Notes: generated by a model from the sequence alone, not told the origin. A stretch of DNA of 48,251 nucleotides from an uncultured Bacilli bacterium (GCA_947589535.1 CANQAS010000005.1:1-48251), one strand, 5' to 3'. Numbered from the stretch's first letter, positions 1 through 10,465 are shown. Program-made: numbers and translations.

Positions 1-18
1 GAAAAAAAAGAAAGTATT

Positions 19-276
19 CTAACTTTCTTTTTTATATTCTTCTATTATTGCTTCTTCTATAGTTTCTCTTAATTCTTTATTAACTGGATATACATAGTCT
101 ACATATTTATCATTTGCTATTTTTCTATTTGGCATAGCTGCAAACATTCTTTCATTTCCTTCAATAATTCTTATACCATTTATTTTAAGAACCCCATCCA
201 ATTCTATCACAGCATATCCCTTAACTCTTGAATTTTCTTTTTCTTCTTTTTGGACCTTTACATTAGTAACTTGCAT
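19..276 (-). CDS. spoVG: SpoVG family regulator
   Basis: 85-aa ORF; protein (MQVTNVKVQK...GYAVIELDGVLKINGIRIIEG...FAAMPNRK) matches the SpoVG family pattern; sits in the yabG-veg-spoVG neighbourhood. Confidence 0.93.
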   Translation of the reverse strand: MQVTNVKVQKEEKENSRVKGYAVIELDGVLKINGIRIIEGNERMFAAMPNRKIANDKYVDYVYPVNKELRETIEEAIIEEYKKES

Positions 277-324
277 TCTATCACTCCTTAAGTTTCTTAT
301 ATTAATATTTTATCATAATAACGG

Positions 325-353
325 AAAAAATAGCAAATTAATTGCTATTTTTT
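325..353 (-). terminator. Rho-independent terminator of the surface-protein operon
   Basis: Inverted repeat aaaaaatagcaa-attaa-ttgctatttttt overlapping the stop codon of the 345-2657 ORF, followed on the minus strand by a T-run. Confidence 0.75.
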
Positions 354-2657
354 AAATTTCTTTCTTAATAATATTAATAAAATAAGTATAGCTACTAATC
401 CTCCAATTAATAGTACATAATTAACAACTTTTCTACCAGTAATAATTGTTACTACTAATTCCGCAGAATCATAACTTCCTGCTGTTTTTTCTTTATGATT
501 TATTAATTGAACATTATAATAATCTTCTTTAGCTTTATCACTTATCGTAAAAGTTGCTGTTGAATCTTTATCTTTTATTATACTATATCCAATTGGAGAT
601 TCTTTTTCAACAAATCTATATTCACCTGTTGGTAATTCCACTATATTTATCATACCAGTACCAAAAGTATCTAGTAAATATGTTGATTTATCACTCTCGG
701 TTTTAACACTTGAATCATATTTATAAACAATTCCTTTGACATGGGTTAGTAAAACATCCTTATAAATGCCATTTTCCTTCCTTTGAAGTGCAAATTTTCC
801 ACCTGTTAGTAAATTACCATTTTCATTTACTTTATGGAATACTACACCTGTAACACCATTTTCCATTGTAACGTCTTTGTCTTTTCCTGGTGATACAGTT
901 ATGTCTTGAGAAGGATTTGATGGCAATGTAGTACCACATGCTGTTGCAACTTCAGTTACTTTATAAGTTCCTGATGGAATATTAGAAATATCGAATTCAC
1001 CATTACATGTTTTTATTTTGTCAGTTGTTCCTGAAGCACACGTTTCCGAAAGAGATGCATATGTATATTTTCCATCAATTACTTTTCCGCTTGAGTCTTT
1101 GTTTTCTTTAACACATACCTTTTTATTGTCCTTACTTATTGTGAAAATCGGTCCGTTTTCACGATTTTGTTCGTCAGGACAAGTTTTAACTTGACAAGCA
1201 TCACCAGTTAACTTTGTTTTATTACCATCTTCATCTATTGTATATTTAGTCATTTTTAGATGCATAGGTTTATTTTTAATTGTTTTTGTTGCATAAGCTT
1301 TGTTCTTAACGGTGTGCGAAGCACTAACAGTAATAGAGTAAACTTCTCCATTCGTTTTATAACCATCAGGGGTATTAGCTTCTTTTATATAATAAGTACC
1401 TACTTTAGTAAGTTTACTATAAGTTGCAACACCGTTTTTATCAGTTGCAGTAGTTGTACCTATTTTATTTTTTGAAGTAGCTGCTTTGTCAGTAAATATA
1501 TCAAATTTTACACCTTGTATAGGAGCACCTGACTCTTCATCTACCTTTGTTATTTTTACTTGATATGTTGGCTTTTCACCCGTATATAATGAGAGATAAA
1601 AAGCTTTTGATGTAGAACCCTGTATTAAACTCTGATAATTATTTTTCTTATAATATTTAGTAGCAAATGTATTTAATTTTTTACTACCATCATCTTTGTA
1701 GGTATATTTCATAACTACTGGTACTGCTTTGCCTGAAGCAATTTCCTTTGTTGTAGAAAAAGTACATTGTGCATTGTTACATTTACACGTTATTCCTGAA
1801 ACTGTTGCACCTTTCACGCAATTGGCTGATTGACCATCTATTTCATAAGTATAATATTTAAATAAATCGGATGCAATCTTAGAACCATGTGCAAATGTTC
1901 TCGAAAACGTTTGTGTACTATCATTATATGAAGTTAATTCTTGTTTTTTAGACGTTCCAGACGTTGTTCCTGCCCAGGAAGGTGCAGCTATATTAAATCT
2001 TGCTGCGCATCTTAAAACTGACTTATATGAATTGTATATTCCTGAACGACCTTTAATTCTTGAATATAAACTACATTTATTACTAACTTTAGTTGCATTA
2101 TTATTTTTGGCACACTCATCTACGTTATCAGCATAATAAGAAGTAGAATAGTCACCACCTAATATTTTAGTTGCGTTAATGGAACTTCTTTCTCCTGTTA
2201 CGAGTTCCCATATAATTGCTTGCGCTGATGCTATGCTGTAGTAATTATTTCCGTTAGCGGAGTAACTATTCCAACATGATAGTACTTTCTTTAAATCTTC
2301 TTGTACAGAAGAATTTTTCAATCTACTATTCCATGAACTTTTATAAAGTGATGGGGCACTTGTTGTTTCTTCATAACTGTAAGAATTATTAGAAGGAAAC
2401 GAAGCACCTGGTTCTATACAAAAGACTCTTTGATTATCAGTTGTATTAACAAAACCAGCAATATATTTAGATTCTCTTTTACCATAATCTTTAGTGTAAT
2501 AATAAACGTTAGCAAAATTCATGTTACCAGAATTATTGCCATAACTTCCCCATATAGTAGTGTTTGCTATCTTAACAGTTCTAGCAGATACAACTGATGG
2601 TAAAATGCAAAAGCAAATTGTTGTTATTAGTAATAAATTTAATATTTTATTCTTCAT
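345..2657 (-). CDS. Cell-surface adhesin: probable N-terminal thioester domain, CnaB/SpaA-type repeats, C-terminal TM anchor
   Basis: Signal peptide (MKNKILNLLLITTICFCILPSVVSA); thioester-domain-like motifs VFCIEPG and AQAIIWE; CnaB-like segments (ITKVDEESGAPIQGVKFDIFTD...GTYYIKEANTPDGYK; VVFHKVNENGNLLTGGKFAL...GEYRFVEKESPIGYS); C-terminal TM plus KKFKK, no LPXTG seen. Confidence 0.8.
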   Translation of the reverse strand: MKNKILNLLLITTICFCILPSVVSARTVKIANTTIWGSYGNNSGNMNFANVYYYTKDYGKRESKYIAGFVNTTDNQRVFCIEPGASFPSNNSYSYEETTSAPSLYKSSWNSRLKNSSVQEDLKKVLSCWNSYSANGNNYYSIASAQAIIWELVTGERSSINATKILGGDYSTSYYADNVDECAKNNNATKVSNKCSLYSRIKGRSGIYNSYKSVLRCAARFNIAAPSWAGTTSGTSKKQELTSYNDSTQTFSRTFAHGSKIASDLFKYYTYEIDGQSANCVKGATVSGITCKCNNAQCTFSTTKEIASGKAVPVVMKYTYKDDGSKKLNTFATKYYKKNNYQSLIQGSTSKAFYLSLYTGEKPTYQVKITKVDEESGAPIQGVKFDIFTDKAATSKNKIGTTTATDKNGVATYSKLTKVGTYYIKEANTPDGYKTNGEVYSITVSASHTVKNKAYATKTIKNKPMHLKMTKYTIDEDGNKTKLTGDACQVKTCPDEQNRENGPIFTISKDNKKVCVKENKDSSGKVIDGKYTYASLSETCASGTTDKIKTCNGEFDISNIPSGTYKVTEVATACGTTLPSNPSQDITVSPGKDKDVTMENGVTGVVFHKVNENGNLLTGGKFALQRKENGIYKDVLLTHVKGIVYKYDSSVKTESDKSTYLLDTFGTGMINIVELPTGEYRFVEKESPIGYSIIKDKDSTATFTISDKAKEDYYNVQLINHKEKTAGSYDSAELVVTIITGRKVVNYVLLIGGLVAILILLILLRKKFKK

Positions 2658-5600
2658 CAGTTGTACCTCCTAAAATTTCTAAATCATCAACCGATGCGGT
2701 ATTAATAAATGATCCTGCTTCTTTTCTTACTATATCAAACGCTATGTTTAAATATACTTTTTGACCTTCTTCTAACAAGTCATTAGCTAAAGATATATTG
2801 GTTAAAGTACCATCTTCATTTAAAAACCAATCTTTATTTTCGGCATAATTTTCATTAAATACCATACCATCTGGAACCGTTTCATTTACTGCTTTTATAT
2901 ATCCTGGATAATATTTTATATTTTCTATCTCTATTGTATAAACTACTTTTATAGATAAATTATTTATATCCTTAACATCTAGTTTTGCAAGTTTAGCATT
3001 ACCATAATCACGTCTAGTAACTAAGCCTAGTTTATTTGTTGCCTCAGCACTAGTTATATATTTATTAAGTTTAACTTGGAATTTTTTTCTTAATGAAAGC
3101 CCTAAATTAATATTACTTATAGTTCTAGTATCTGGGGTTATAGTTATGATATTTGTTTTTACTACTGCTACCTGTTCTTCTTCGTCCTCTTCTTCATCAT
3201 TTGGTATATCTCCCGATGAGCCGTCAGGTAAAACCTCATCTTCTCCTTTTTCTTGTTCATCTCGAGAAGTAGTATTATCATCCTGTTTATCTTGAGTTTC
3301 TTCTTTTGGCTCATCTGGTTTTACAACCTGGTTTGAATCACTTTTAAACACCGATACTTTAGATAAATCTGTATATGACTCAAGAGACGTTGTTAATGAA
3401 TATTTTTCAGTATTAAAATCGGCTGTTATATAGTAGTTACCCTCATTAAAGCCAGAAAATGTATATATACCATTTTTGTTAGGCGAAGTTGTATCAACTA
3501 AAGTACCATCTTCTTTAAATAAGTTTAAAGTTACGTTTTCTATTTTCTTTTCGGTATCATCCATTATACCGTTGTCATTAAAGTCTTCCCAAACTGTACC
3601 AGTTATTTTTTTACTAACAACACTAACAGATAAATTTTGGAATGATAATTGTTCCATTAAGCCATCATATATTAAATATGATTTAAATAAATATATATCA
3701 TCTGGTTTATTATTACTAGTAGATATAGTTGCTACTGCTTCTTTTGTTTCTGATGCATTAATAGTAGGATAATGTACTCTAAATGCCGTAAGTTTACCAG
3801 AAGCTTTTACAGTATTACAATCATCCCATTGTACTTCCGATGCATTTGTCATTATCGCACTTTGAGGATCAGTAGTGCAACTAGCATTTGCTGGTAAATC
3901 AATATCATAAGTACCATTATATTTAATTTCTTCAGAATCAATATAAGGTAAAACTGTATAAACATATGCATTAGTTACAACTGAGTCTTGGTTATTATGT
4001 AATTTTGTTTTAAACACAAACTTTCCATTTTTATCTATACCTGATATTACTTGGGTTTGCGAATCATTATACGCATATTGTCCATATGCTATTTTTTCAT
4101 TATTTAAAACTGTTACAGAACTAATATTTGTTTTATCTTTACTTGAACTTGATAAATCATTTGCTAAGCTCACAGTATTCCAATCACCAATTTGAGTAAT
4201 TATCTGTAATGTTGATTTATCCTGTACGGTTACATCAATATTAAAATCAAAATAAATTGCCTCTATCCATGAATTAGGTTCTACTCCCTGATACGTGTAT
4301 GTAAGTATAGTATTACCCTGTGCATCACGTGCAATACCATTTATATCATCGGGTTGAACTTCATAATCAGCGTTATATACATAATTTATACCTGAAGGTA
4401 AAATGAATTTTACAGGTATAGTATTTAATTTTTCATATCCAAATATATTTGAGTTTAAAGCCATAGCTGGTGCTGTAACACTAGTAGATGCATATAAAGT
4501 ATAAATATCATTCTTAGTGGCATCTAATGTTATATCAGTTTTATCAAGTGAATCACCTTTACCTAAATATGTATTAGTTCTTACTTTATAAGGTGTAATA
4601 TATACATTTTTAGATGAAATAGTATTTGTATCATCTGAAGAAACATTTATATCACCTGATTTAAATGATACATGAGCAATAGAATTAAATGCTTGATCAT
4701 TTAAGTTTACTGATGAATCAGTTATTGTCTTTACTAAATAATCAGTTCTAAGTTTTATAGTAGTTCCTGCTGGTATTTTTTCAGATACGCTTATTTCTAT
4801 ATTAGTTATAGTATCATTTGATTGGTTATATGATTCTGGATCAATATTACAACTAGTAGGACTAGTACAATATTTAATACTAATGCTTTCCATTGGAATA
4901 TTTAGTTCTTCACCATAATATTCAAAATTCATCTTATAATACGGCGTAGTTGAATCTGAGTTTATCGCTACTGGAATCATATGATCTTTGTTTATATCTA
5001 ATAATATTTTTAAATTAGTCATATCTCCATCGGCATCTGCACCATAATTATATATAGTTTGAAGTCTAACTTGTTCTCCCATTGCCGCAGTATAATAATT
5101 TCCAGTTAATTTGTCTTTTGTATCATCTGTTACTTTTACATAAGATTCATTTTCATTTACATATATATCATTTGTTAATGAATTATTTCCGGTAGAATTT
5201 TTAACATTTACAGTACTTGCCGTTTTAGGATTTAATTCATTAGTCTTAGTGAATGCTGATAACTCAATTGTTGATGCTTCCGATGTTGTTGGAACCGTTA
5301 CAAAATATGTTCCAAGCACAAAGAAGTTTCTATTATTTATATTTTTGACTTCTAATTGATCCGATAACGTTAGTCCAGTAATAGGTAATTTATAATACGT
5401 TGGTTTAACTTCAATAGTTTTTTGAATTGTTATTATTTGATCATCTTTAGTTATAGTATAAATTGCAGTTTTTTCTCCCGTTGACTCATAATCACTTGAT
5501 GTAAGTGAAGACTTACAATAAGAAGAACTGTTACAAGCTACTGCTTCTTTATCATTTATTACTAAATCTTTTCCGTTATATTCGGTACCTTGAGCCGTAA

Positions 5601-7209
5601 TACTTTTACTAGTAACTTTATAACTATCGCTAGTAAAATTAGTGTCACCAACTACTATAGTTCTATTAATAGTTGTTACTACTGAATCTTCACTACTAGG
5701 ATCATTTATTGTATATGTTTGTGTATATGTACCAGGACCTTTTTCTTGAACTAATGCATTTAACCCATCATTTTCAGAATTATCCTCAAATTTATATTTA
5801 ACCCTAACAGGATAATTTGCAGTATTTCCATCTACTTTATCTAATCCAGGATCAGTAAATGAAAAGTTATTAGAAGATAAATAAATAGTTTGAGGGCCCT
5901 TTAATGTGTATAATCCTTTTGAATCATTTTTATTGCTGGTTACAGTTATCTTTTGTCTTAAAGTAGTACTATTATTTGTGTTATTTTTATCAGTTACTTT
6001 GTAAGTAGCATAGTATGTACCAGCTTCTGTTAAATTAACCTCTGAATCATCAAACGTACAATTATTAGCCTTTGTACATTCTTTTTCGCTACCATCTACA
6101 ATTATATTTCGTTTAGTAATTGTTTTTTCTGTTGAAGATGTTGGATGAACTTCATAGATTAATTCTTTATTATCTTTTAAACTAACAACAGGAGCAAAAT
6201 TATAATCAATTACTTCTTCTTTTGTTATAAGACCTTTACTCATAGTACCTACGGTTCCTGAAGTTAATACGGGTAAATCTTGAAAATAATGCTTATTTAA
6301 CATATCTGAAGTATAAACTCCATAATCACCCGAAGCTGTTGATAAGTCTAGTAAATTTTTACCACTGGAAGTTGTTTCACTTGCACTCATAAAAATGTCT
6401 ATATCATCACTAATATAACTACCTTTTAAAGTCGTAATTCCGTTATTAATAATATCTTGAAATGAATCTGAATAAAAACCAAGCATTAATCCAAACTTAG
6501 CATTTCTTCCGCCGGAAGAATTTTTTAATGCAGCACCAGAAATAGGTTCTACAATTAATGATCCATCTAATACTTTATCATCACTATACGTAGTAGTCAA
6601 AGTTGGTACATTTGCATGTTTGTTATCAGTTGCACTTAACAATTCAACTTCTTTTGCACCACTTCCTGGTTGAAGTTTTAAGCTACTTAAGCCAACAGAA
6701 CTATCTTTTTTTGCATTTAAAATCGTAAAAGATAAATTTTGTCTAGTAGGAGTACACATAGGAACACTTGGAATTTTAAGAGTAAGTTTTTTACCATCAA
6801 TTTCTGAAACTGCTTCTTCAGTTGTTCCCTTCCATTTTACATAAGCATAAGCTTGGTCGGTAAACGTTGCAGTTATAGTAACTGTATCCACAAAGTCTGT
6901 TGTTTCCGTACATCCATCTGTACCTAATCTATATTCAAGTACATAATTTGCACTACTAAAGTTATCTGCAATAGCTGAATTAGAAGCTTCTGTACTTTCA
7001 TCGGTTGATACAAGAAATGAATTTACTTTAAAATCACCAGCATCTGATAATTCATCATTAGCTGCTCTAACAGTTAAAGCAACTACTATTGATACCAAAA
7101 ATAATCCTATAACCAATGATAGGTATTTATGTTCTTTTATAAAATTCATTATTCTTATCCTATTTATAGTTAACCAATCTTTTAATTTTGCTTTTGTTGA
7201 TGACTTCAT
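2647..7209 (-). CDS. Large surface-exposed multi-domain protein with SdrD B-like and Ig-like domains; N-terminal membrane signal/anchor
   Basis: About 1520 aa; likely start MKSSTKAKLKDW (ORF extends to 7239); TM segment YLSLVIGLFLVSIVVALTV; SdrB-like ITGTVWEDFNDNGIMDDTEKKIENVTLNLFKEDG; acidic linker; overlaps the next ORF by 11 nt. Confidence 0.8.
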   Translation of the reverse strand: MKSSTKAKLKDWLTINRIRIMNFIKEHKYLSLVIGLFLVSIVVALTVRAANDELSDAGDFKVNSFLVSTDESTEASNSAIADNFSSANYVLEYRLGTDGCTETTDFVDTVTITATFTDQAYAYVKWKGTTEEAVSEIDGKKLTLKIPSVPMCTPTRQNLSFTILNAKKDSSVGLSSLKLQPGSGAKEVELLSATDNKHANVPTLTTTYSDDKVLDGSLIVEPISGAALKNSSGGRNAKFGLMLGFYSDSFQDIINNGITTLKGSYISDDIDIFMSASETTSSGKNLLDLSTASGDYGVYTSDMLNKHYFQDLPVLTSGTVGTMSKGLITKEEVIDYNFAPVVSLKDNKELIYEVHPTSSTEKTITKRNIIVDGSEKECTKANNCTFDDSEVNLTEAGTYYATYKVTDKNNTNNSTTLRQKITVTSNKNDSKGLYTLKGPQTIYLSSNNFSFTDPGLDKVDGNTANYPVRVKYKFEDNSENDGLNALVQEKGPGTYTQTYTINDPSSEDSVVTTINRTIVVGDTNFTSDSYKVTSKSITAQGTEYNGKDLVINDKEAVACNSSSYCKSSLTSSDYESTGEKTAIYTITKDDQIITIQKTIEVKPTYYKLPITGLTLSDQLEVKNINNRNFFVLGTYFVTVPTTSEASTIELSAFTKTNELNPKTASTVNVKNSTGNNSLTNDIYVNENESYVKVTDDTKDKLTGNYYTAAMGEQVRLQTIYNYGADADGDMTNLKILLDINKDHMIPVAINSDSTTPYYKMNFEYYGEELNIPMESISIKYCTSPTSCNIDPESYNQSNDTITNIEISVSEKIPAGTTIKLRTDYLVKTITDSSVNLNDQAFNSIAHVSFKSGDINVSSDDTNTISSKNVYITPYKVRTNTYLGKGDSLDKTDITLDATKNDIYTLYASTSVTAPAMALNSNIFGYEKLNTIPVKFILPSGINYVYNADYEVQPDDINGIARDAQGNTILTYTYQGVEPNSWIEAIYFDFNIDVTVQDKSTLQIITQIGDWNTVSLANDLSSSSKDKTNISSVTVLNNEKIAYGQYAYNDSQTQVISGIDKNGKFVFKTKLHNNQDSVVTNAYVYTVLPYIDSEEIKYNGTYDIDLPANASCTTDPQSAIMTNASEVQWDDCNTVKASGKLTAFRVHYPTINASETKEAVATISTSNNKPDDIYLFKSYLIYDGLMEQLSFQNLSVSVVSKKITGTVWEDFNDNGIMDDTEKKIENVTLNLFKEDGTLVDTTSPNKNGIYTFSGFNEGNYYITADFNTEKYSLTTSLESYTDLSKVSVFKSDSNQVVKPDEPKEETQDKQDDNTTSRDEQEKGEDEVLPDGSSGDIPNDEEEDEEEQVAVVKTNIITITPDTRTISNINLGLSLRKKFQVKLNKYITSAEATNKLGLVTRRDYGNAKLAKLDVKDINNLSIKVVYTIEIENIKYYPGYIKAVNETVPDGMVFNENYAENKDWFLNEDGTLTNISLANDLLEEGQKVYLNIAFDIVRKEAGSFINTASVDDLEILGGTTDEE

Positions 7210-7283
7210 GTTAGAAACCTCCCATTCTAGTATATACATTTTAATTTAACCATAAATAGGAATAAAAATCAATAATATTAAAA

Positions 7284-7320
7284 AAGTTCACTATAAATAA
7301 TTACTATTTATAATGAACTT
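7284..7320 (-). terminator. Long-hairpin terminator after veg
   Basis: aagttca-ctataaata / tatttataa-tgaactt inverted repeat overlapping the veg stop codon; T-run on the minus strand. Confidence 0.75.
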
Positions 7321-7517
7321 ATTATTACCTGCCTTGTTAGTATGTCACTATAGCTAAAGCTCTTGACAAGCGATCCTGTCTTAAATGTCCATATATTTGA
7401 ATATGCATCACCTATAACGCCAATATAAGCTTCTTCCTTATTTCTACCAACATCAATCTTTAATTTTACCTTTTTACCTTTAATTTCTTTTATGTATTTT
7501 TTTATTTCAGATATCAT
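7308..7517 (-). CDS. veg: Veg family protein
   Basis: 69 aa; GKKVKLKIDVGRNKEEAYIGVIGDAYSNIWTFKT...SFSYSDILT matches the Veg pattern; adjacent to yabG. Confidence 0.88.
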   Translation of the reverse strand: MISEIKKYIKEIKGKKVKLKIDVGRNKEEAYIGVIGDAYSNIWTFKTGSLVKSFSYSDILTRQVIISSL

Positions 7518-7529
7518 TATTCACCTCAC

Positions 7530-8285
7530 CTATCTTGGATAACCCGTAGTCATAACACCTCTAGTATTAACACCACCAATACCGTCTTTACCACAGCTTG
7601 TTTTCTCTAACAATGATAATAAATTTATATCTTTATTTTTATCAGACAAACTAAGTGATAATGCAATTATCGCTGGATCTAGAGCATGAATATTTATTTT
7701 TTTAGGGCTTGATGCAAAATTAGCACCAGATTTTATTAATCTATCATATTCAGACTGACAGGCTCCTGCAATAACTATTAATTTATCGTAGTCTTTTTGA
7801 TACTTTCTACATACTTTAACAGCATCTGCGAAATACTTAGAATTTTGCATAATAAAAGAATCATGTCCTGTTATAACAACTATATCAGGATTTATATCTT
7901 CTAGATATTTTTCTATATTAATAGCCATTTGATTTTCTGGTGAATATACACCATATGCTAAAACATTGGCTTTCTTATAAAAATCTAAACATCTATTTAA
8001 ATATTCCCTATCACCATCAACATGAAGTATCTTACCTGGAATATAAAAATAATCATTTCTTTCAAAATTACGAAGTTCATCTATTTGTTTATAAAATTCC
8101 CTATCATTACTAGGTTTATTATTTGTTTCTAATATTAAATCATCAATCTCACTATCGGCGCATAGTCTTACATCAACACCTTTTAAATAAGCAATTTTAT
8201 CATCTAACTTAGTTATTTTAAATATCACATCATTATTATGAGATATTCTAGTTACTAAATCCCCTACTTTAAACATTATCATCAC
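7530..8285 (-). CDS. yabG: Sporulation-specific protease YabG
   Basis: FKVGDLVTRISHNNDVIFKI...; HVDGDREYLNRCLDFYKKANV...PDIVVITGHDSF; ends GGVNTRGVMTTGYPR. Confidence 0.9.
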   Translation of the reverse strand: MMIMFKVGDLVTRISHNNDVIFKITKLDDKIAYLKGVDVRLCADSEIDDLILETNNKPSNDREFYKQIDELRNFERNDYFYIPGKILHVDGDREYLNRCLDFYKKANVLAYGVYSPENQMAINIEKYLEDINPDIVVITGHDSFIMQNSKYFADAVKVCRKYQKDYDKLIVIAGACQSEYDRLIKSGANFASSPKKINIHALDPAIIALSLSLSDKNKDINLLSLLEKTSCGKDGIGGVNTRGVMTTGYPR

Positions 8286-8309
8286 CTAAGTAAATATATG
8301 CAAAAAAAA

Positions 8310-8326
8310 ACTAAATATGATTTAGT
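8310..8326 (-). terminator. Hairpin terminator between the 503-aa gene and yabG
   Basis: actaaat-atg-atttagt flanked by A/T runs. Confidence 0.6.
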
Positions 8327-8334
8327 CTTTTTTA

Positions 8335-9846
8335 TCATTGTATTAATGTCTCAACTGGACAATAATCATCAGTTAAGATTATTGTATCTTCTGAAAGTTT
8401 TAATTCATAATTATTATCAATAGGAATATCTTCATCCGATGCTAATACCATTATATTTTGATATTCTTCTAATTTATTAGTTAAGCATGGTACTACATAA
8501 ACGTTTTTAAATTTAGTGAGTAAAGTTTTTACCTCTGCTTTTAAAAATTTAGAGTTTTTACCCTCTAATGAAGAAAGTATATTAGTAAGATACAAACCAC
8601 CCTCATTTAGTGATTGTTTTATTTTAGTAATAGTTTCCACCGTCGTTAGTGTTTTTGGTGGCACAGTACCTGAAAAAGCATCATTTAAAATAGCATCATA
8701 TTTTTTTGAGTTTTTATTTAAATAGGTTCTACCATCTTCGTTAATTAAATTAAGGCGTTTATTATGTTTAATATTATAGTCCTTAATTAAGTCATTAAGA
8801 TAAAAATATTTTTTAGCTATTTCCGTTACATCTTTATCAATTTCAACAACATCCATACGTTTGGAATCATAATGACTTATAAAGTACTTAGGATAAGAAT
8901 ACCCACCACCTCCAATTAATAAAACATTATTGATGTTTCTAGAGGATTTAAACATTAAGTCGTAATACTTTGTATATTCAAAAACCAATTCATATCTTTT
9001 TTCTTTGTTTATATACGTAGCTGATTCAAAGCCACCATCAACACTAAGTGTTCTTATTTTTTCACCGTTTTCGTTTATACTATTATAAATTGTTACTCTA
9101 CCATATTCAGTATCAAAATTAACCTTAATATTTTCTTTTCCTTCAAATATTCTATATCCATTTCTAAGATTTCCCTTATAATAAAAGAAAAATAATATTA
9201 TGTTTAAAACTACTATTATAATAACAAAGGTTAATAAAACTATGTCTATTTTTTTAATATTTAATACAATACTTATAATTAACAAAACAACAGATAACAT
9301 AAAAAGGATTGAAACACTACCAAAATGAGGTACTAGATAAAACCCACTTAAGAATGTTCCAAATATACCTCCTAACGTTGATATTGCATAAATTTTACCA
9401 GAAGTTTTACCAGTAGTTTCTAGTTTCAACAATTTAATTTTTAATATTATTGGTGTTATTAATCCAAGTAATAATGATGGAATAAAAAACAAGAGTATAG
9501 TGGATATAATTGCACCAAGCTTAATATCACTTGTCCATGATGAAATCCAATTGAGTAAACTTTCTTGTGCAATTGGTATTATAAGAATAAAAAATGATGC
9601 AGATAATAAAATAATTCTTAATATTTTATCTGGAGATTTTTTGTCTGCTAAAATACCCCCTATATAATTACCAATGCTAGAACTTAAAAGAATAATACCT
9701 ATTATACTTGTCCATACAACGTTAGTATTTCCAAAATAAGGTGATAAAACCCTAGCTGCTACTAATTCTATACTCATACATATAGCTTCAATAATAAATA
9801 TTATAAATTCATATTTAAAATTAAATTTTAATTTCAAATATATCAC
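8335..9846 (-). CDS. Fused membrane domain / spermidine synthase-like protein
   Basis: Multiple N-terminal TM helices followed by an SpeE-like Rossmann domain (NVLLIGGGGYSYPKYFISHY...MDVVEIDKDVTEIAKKYF; YDAILNDAFSGTVPPKTLTTVETITKIKQSLNEGG). Confidence 0.82.
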   Translation of the reverse strand: MIYLKLKFNFKYEFIIFIIEAICMSIELVAARVLSPYFGNTNVVWTSIIGIILLSSSIGNYIGGILADKKSPDKILRIILLSASFFILIIPIAQESLLNWISSWTSDIKLGAIISTILLFFIPSLLLGLITPIILKIKLLKLETTGKTSGKIYAISTLGGIFGTFLSGFYLVPHFGSVSILFMLSVVLLIISIVLNIKKIDIVLLTFVIIIVVLNIILFFFYYKGNLRNGYRIFEGKENIKVNFDTEYGRVTIYNSINENGEKIRTLSVDGGFESATYINKEKRYELVFEYTKYYDLMFKSSRNINNVLLIGGGGYSYPKYFISHYDSKRMDVVEIDKDVTEIAKKYFYLNDLIKDYNIKHNKRLNLINEDGRTYLNKNSKKYDAILNDAFSGTVPPKTLTTVETITKIKQSLNEGGLYLTNILSSLEGKNSKFLKAEVKTLLTKFKNVYVVPCLTNKLEEYQNIMVLASDEDIPIDNNYELKLSEDTIILTDDYCPVETLIQ

Positions 9847-10465
9847 TTCCTATCTTACTTAATTTTATCATAATATTTATACCAAATCTATTACCAAAAA
9901 AAACTAAGCATGATTGTCTAGTTTAAATTATATATTAGATCCACTATAAGATCGCATTAATAAATTTCTGTTTATTCTGTCAGTTAAAAGATAACAACTA
10001 TTATCAATTGTTTTTATTTTTTATATTTTTCAAGAATATAAAAATCAAATTTTTGTAATAATATTAGATATGCTATTTTAAAACTTACTTTAAAAATACA
10101 TTTTCTAAAACAGTTGAATATTAATTATTATCGATAATGAATCTTTCTTTTTTTATTTTATAAATCAAAAGCTTTCCAATTTTGGTTAATTCCATATACT
10201 CATCTTGAGAATGTATTTCTTTTTGTGTTGTTTTTCTAGCTACTTTTTATATACTTAATTCCGACTTTTAATAATTATTAAGATTATTACTTGATAATTA
10301 ACTTTTGAGTGCTATTTTAACTGCGACTAAAGCATTACTATTAATCATACTAAGTGCACGTAAATACTTGCCAATACTATAAGCAAGGCTTATGCAGGGA
10401 GTTTCAATTTTTAATAGGACTGCTTCATTGCATATTTTTTAAATATAGATATATATAATTTACAA

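Noticed and set aside
1260-1475. Plus-strand ORFs inside minus-strand CDSs (e.g. 1260-1475, 3476-3772, 8516-8725, 12070-12384, 13324-13683, 32288-32845, 34093-34554)
   Set aside because: Antisense to well-supported genes; compositions typical of shadow ORFs in AT-rich DNA.
4324-4339. CACGTG-containing degenerate parS-like sequence in the large surface protein gene
   Set aside because: About 12/16 match and non-palindromic outer arms; expected by chance.
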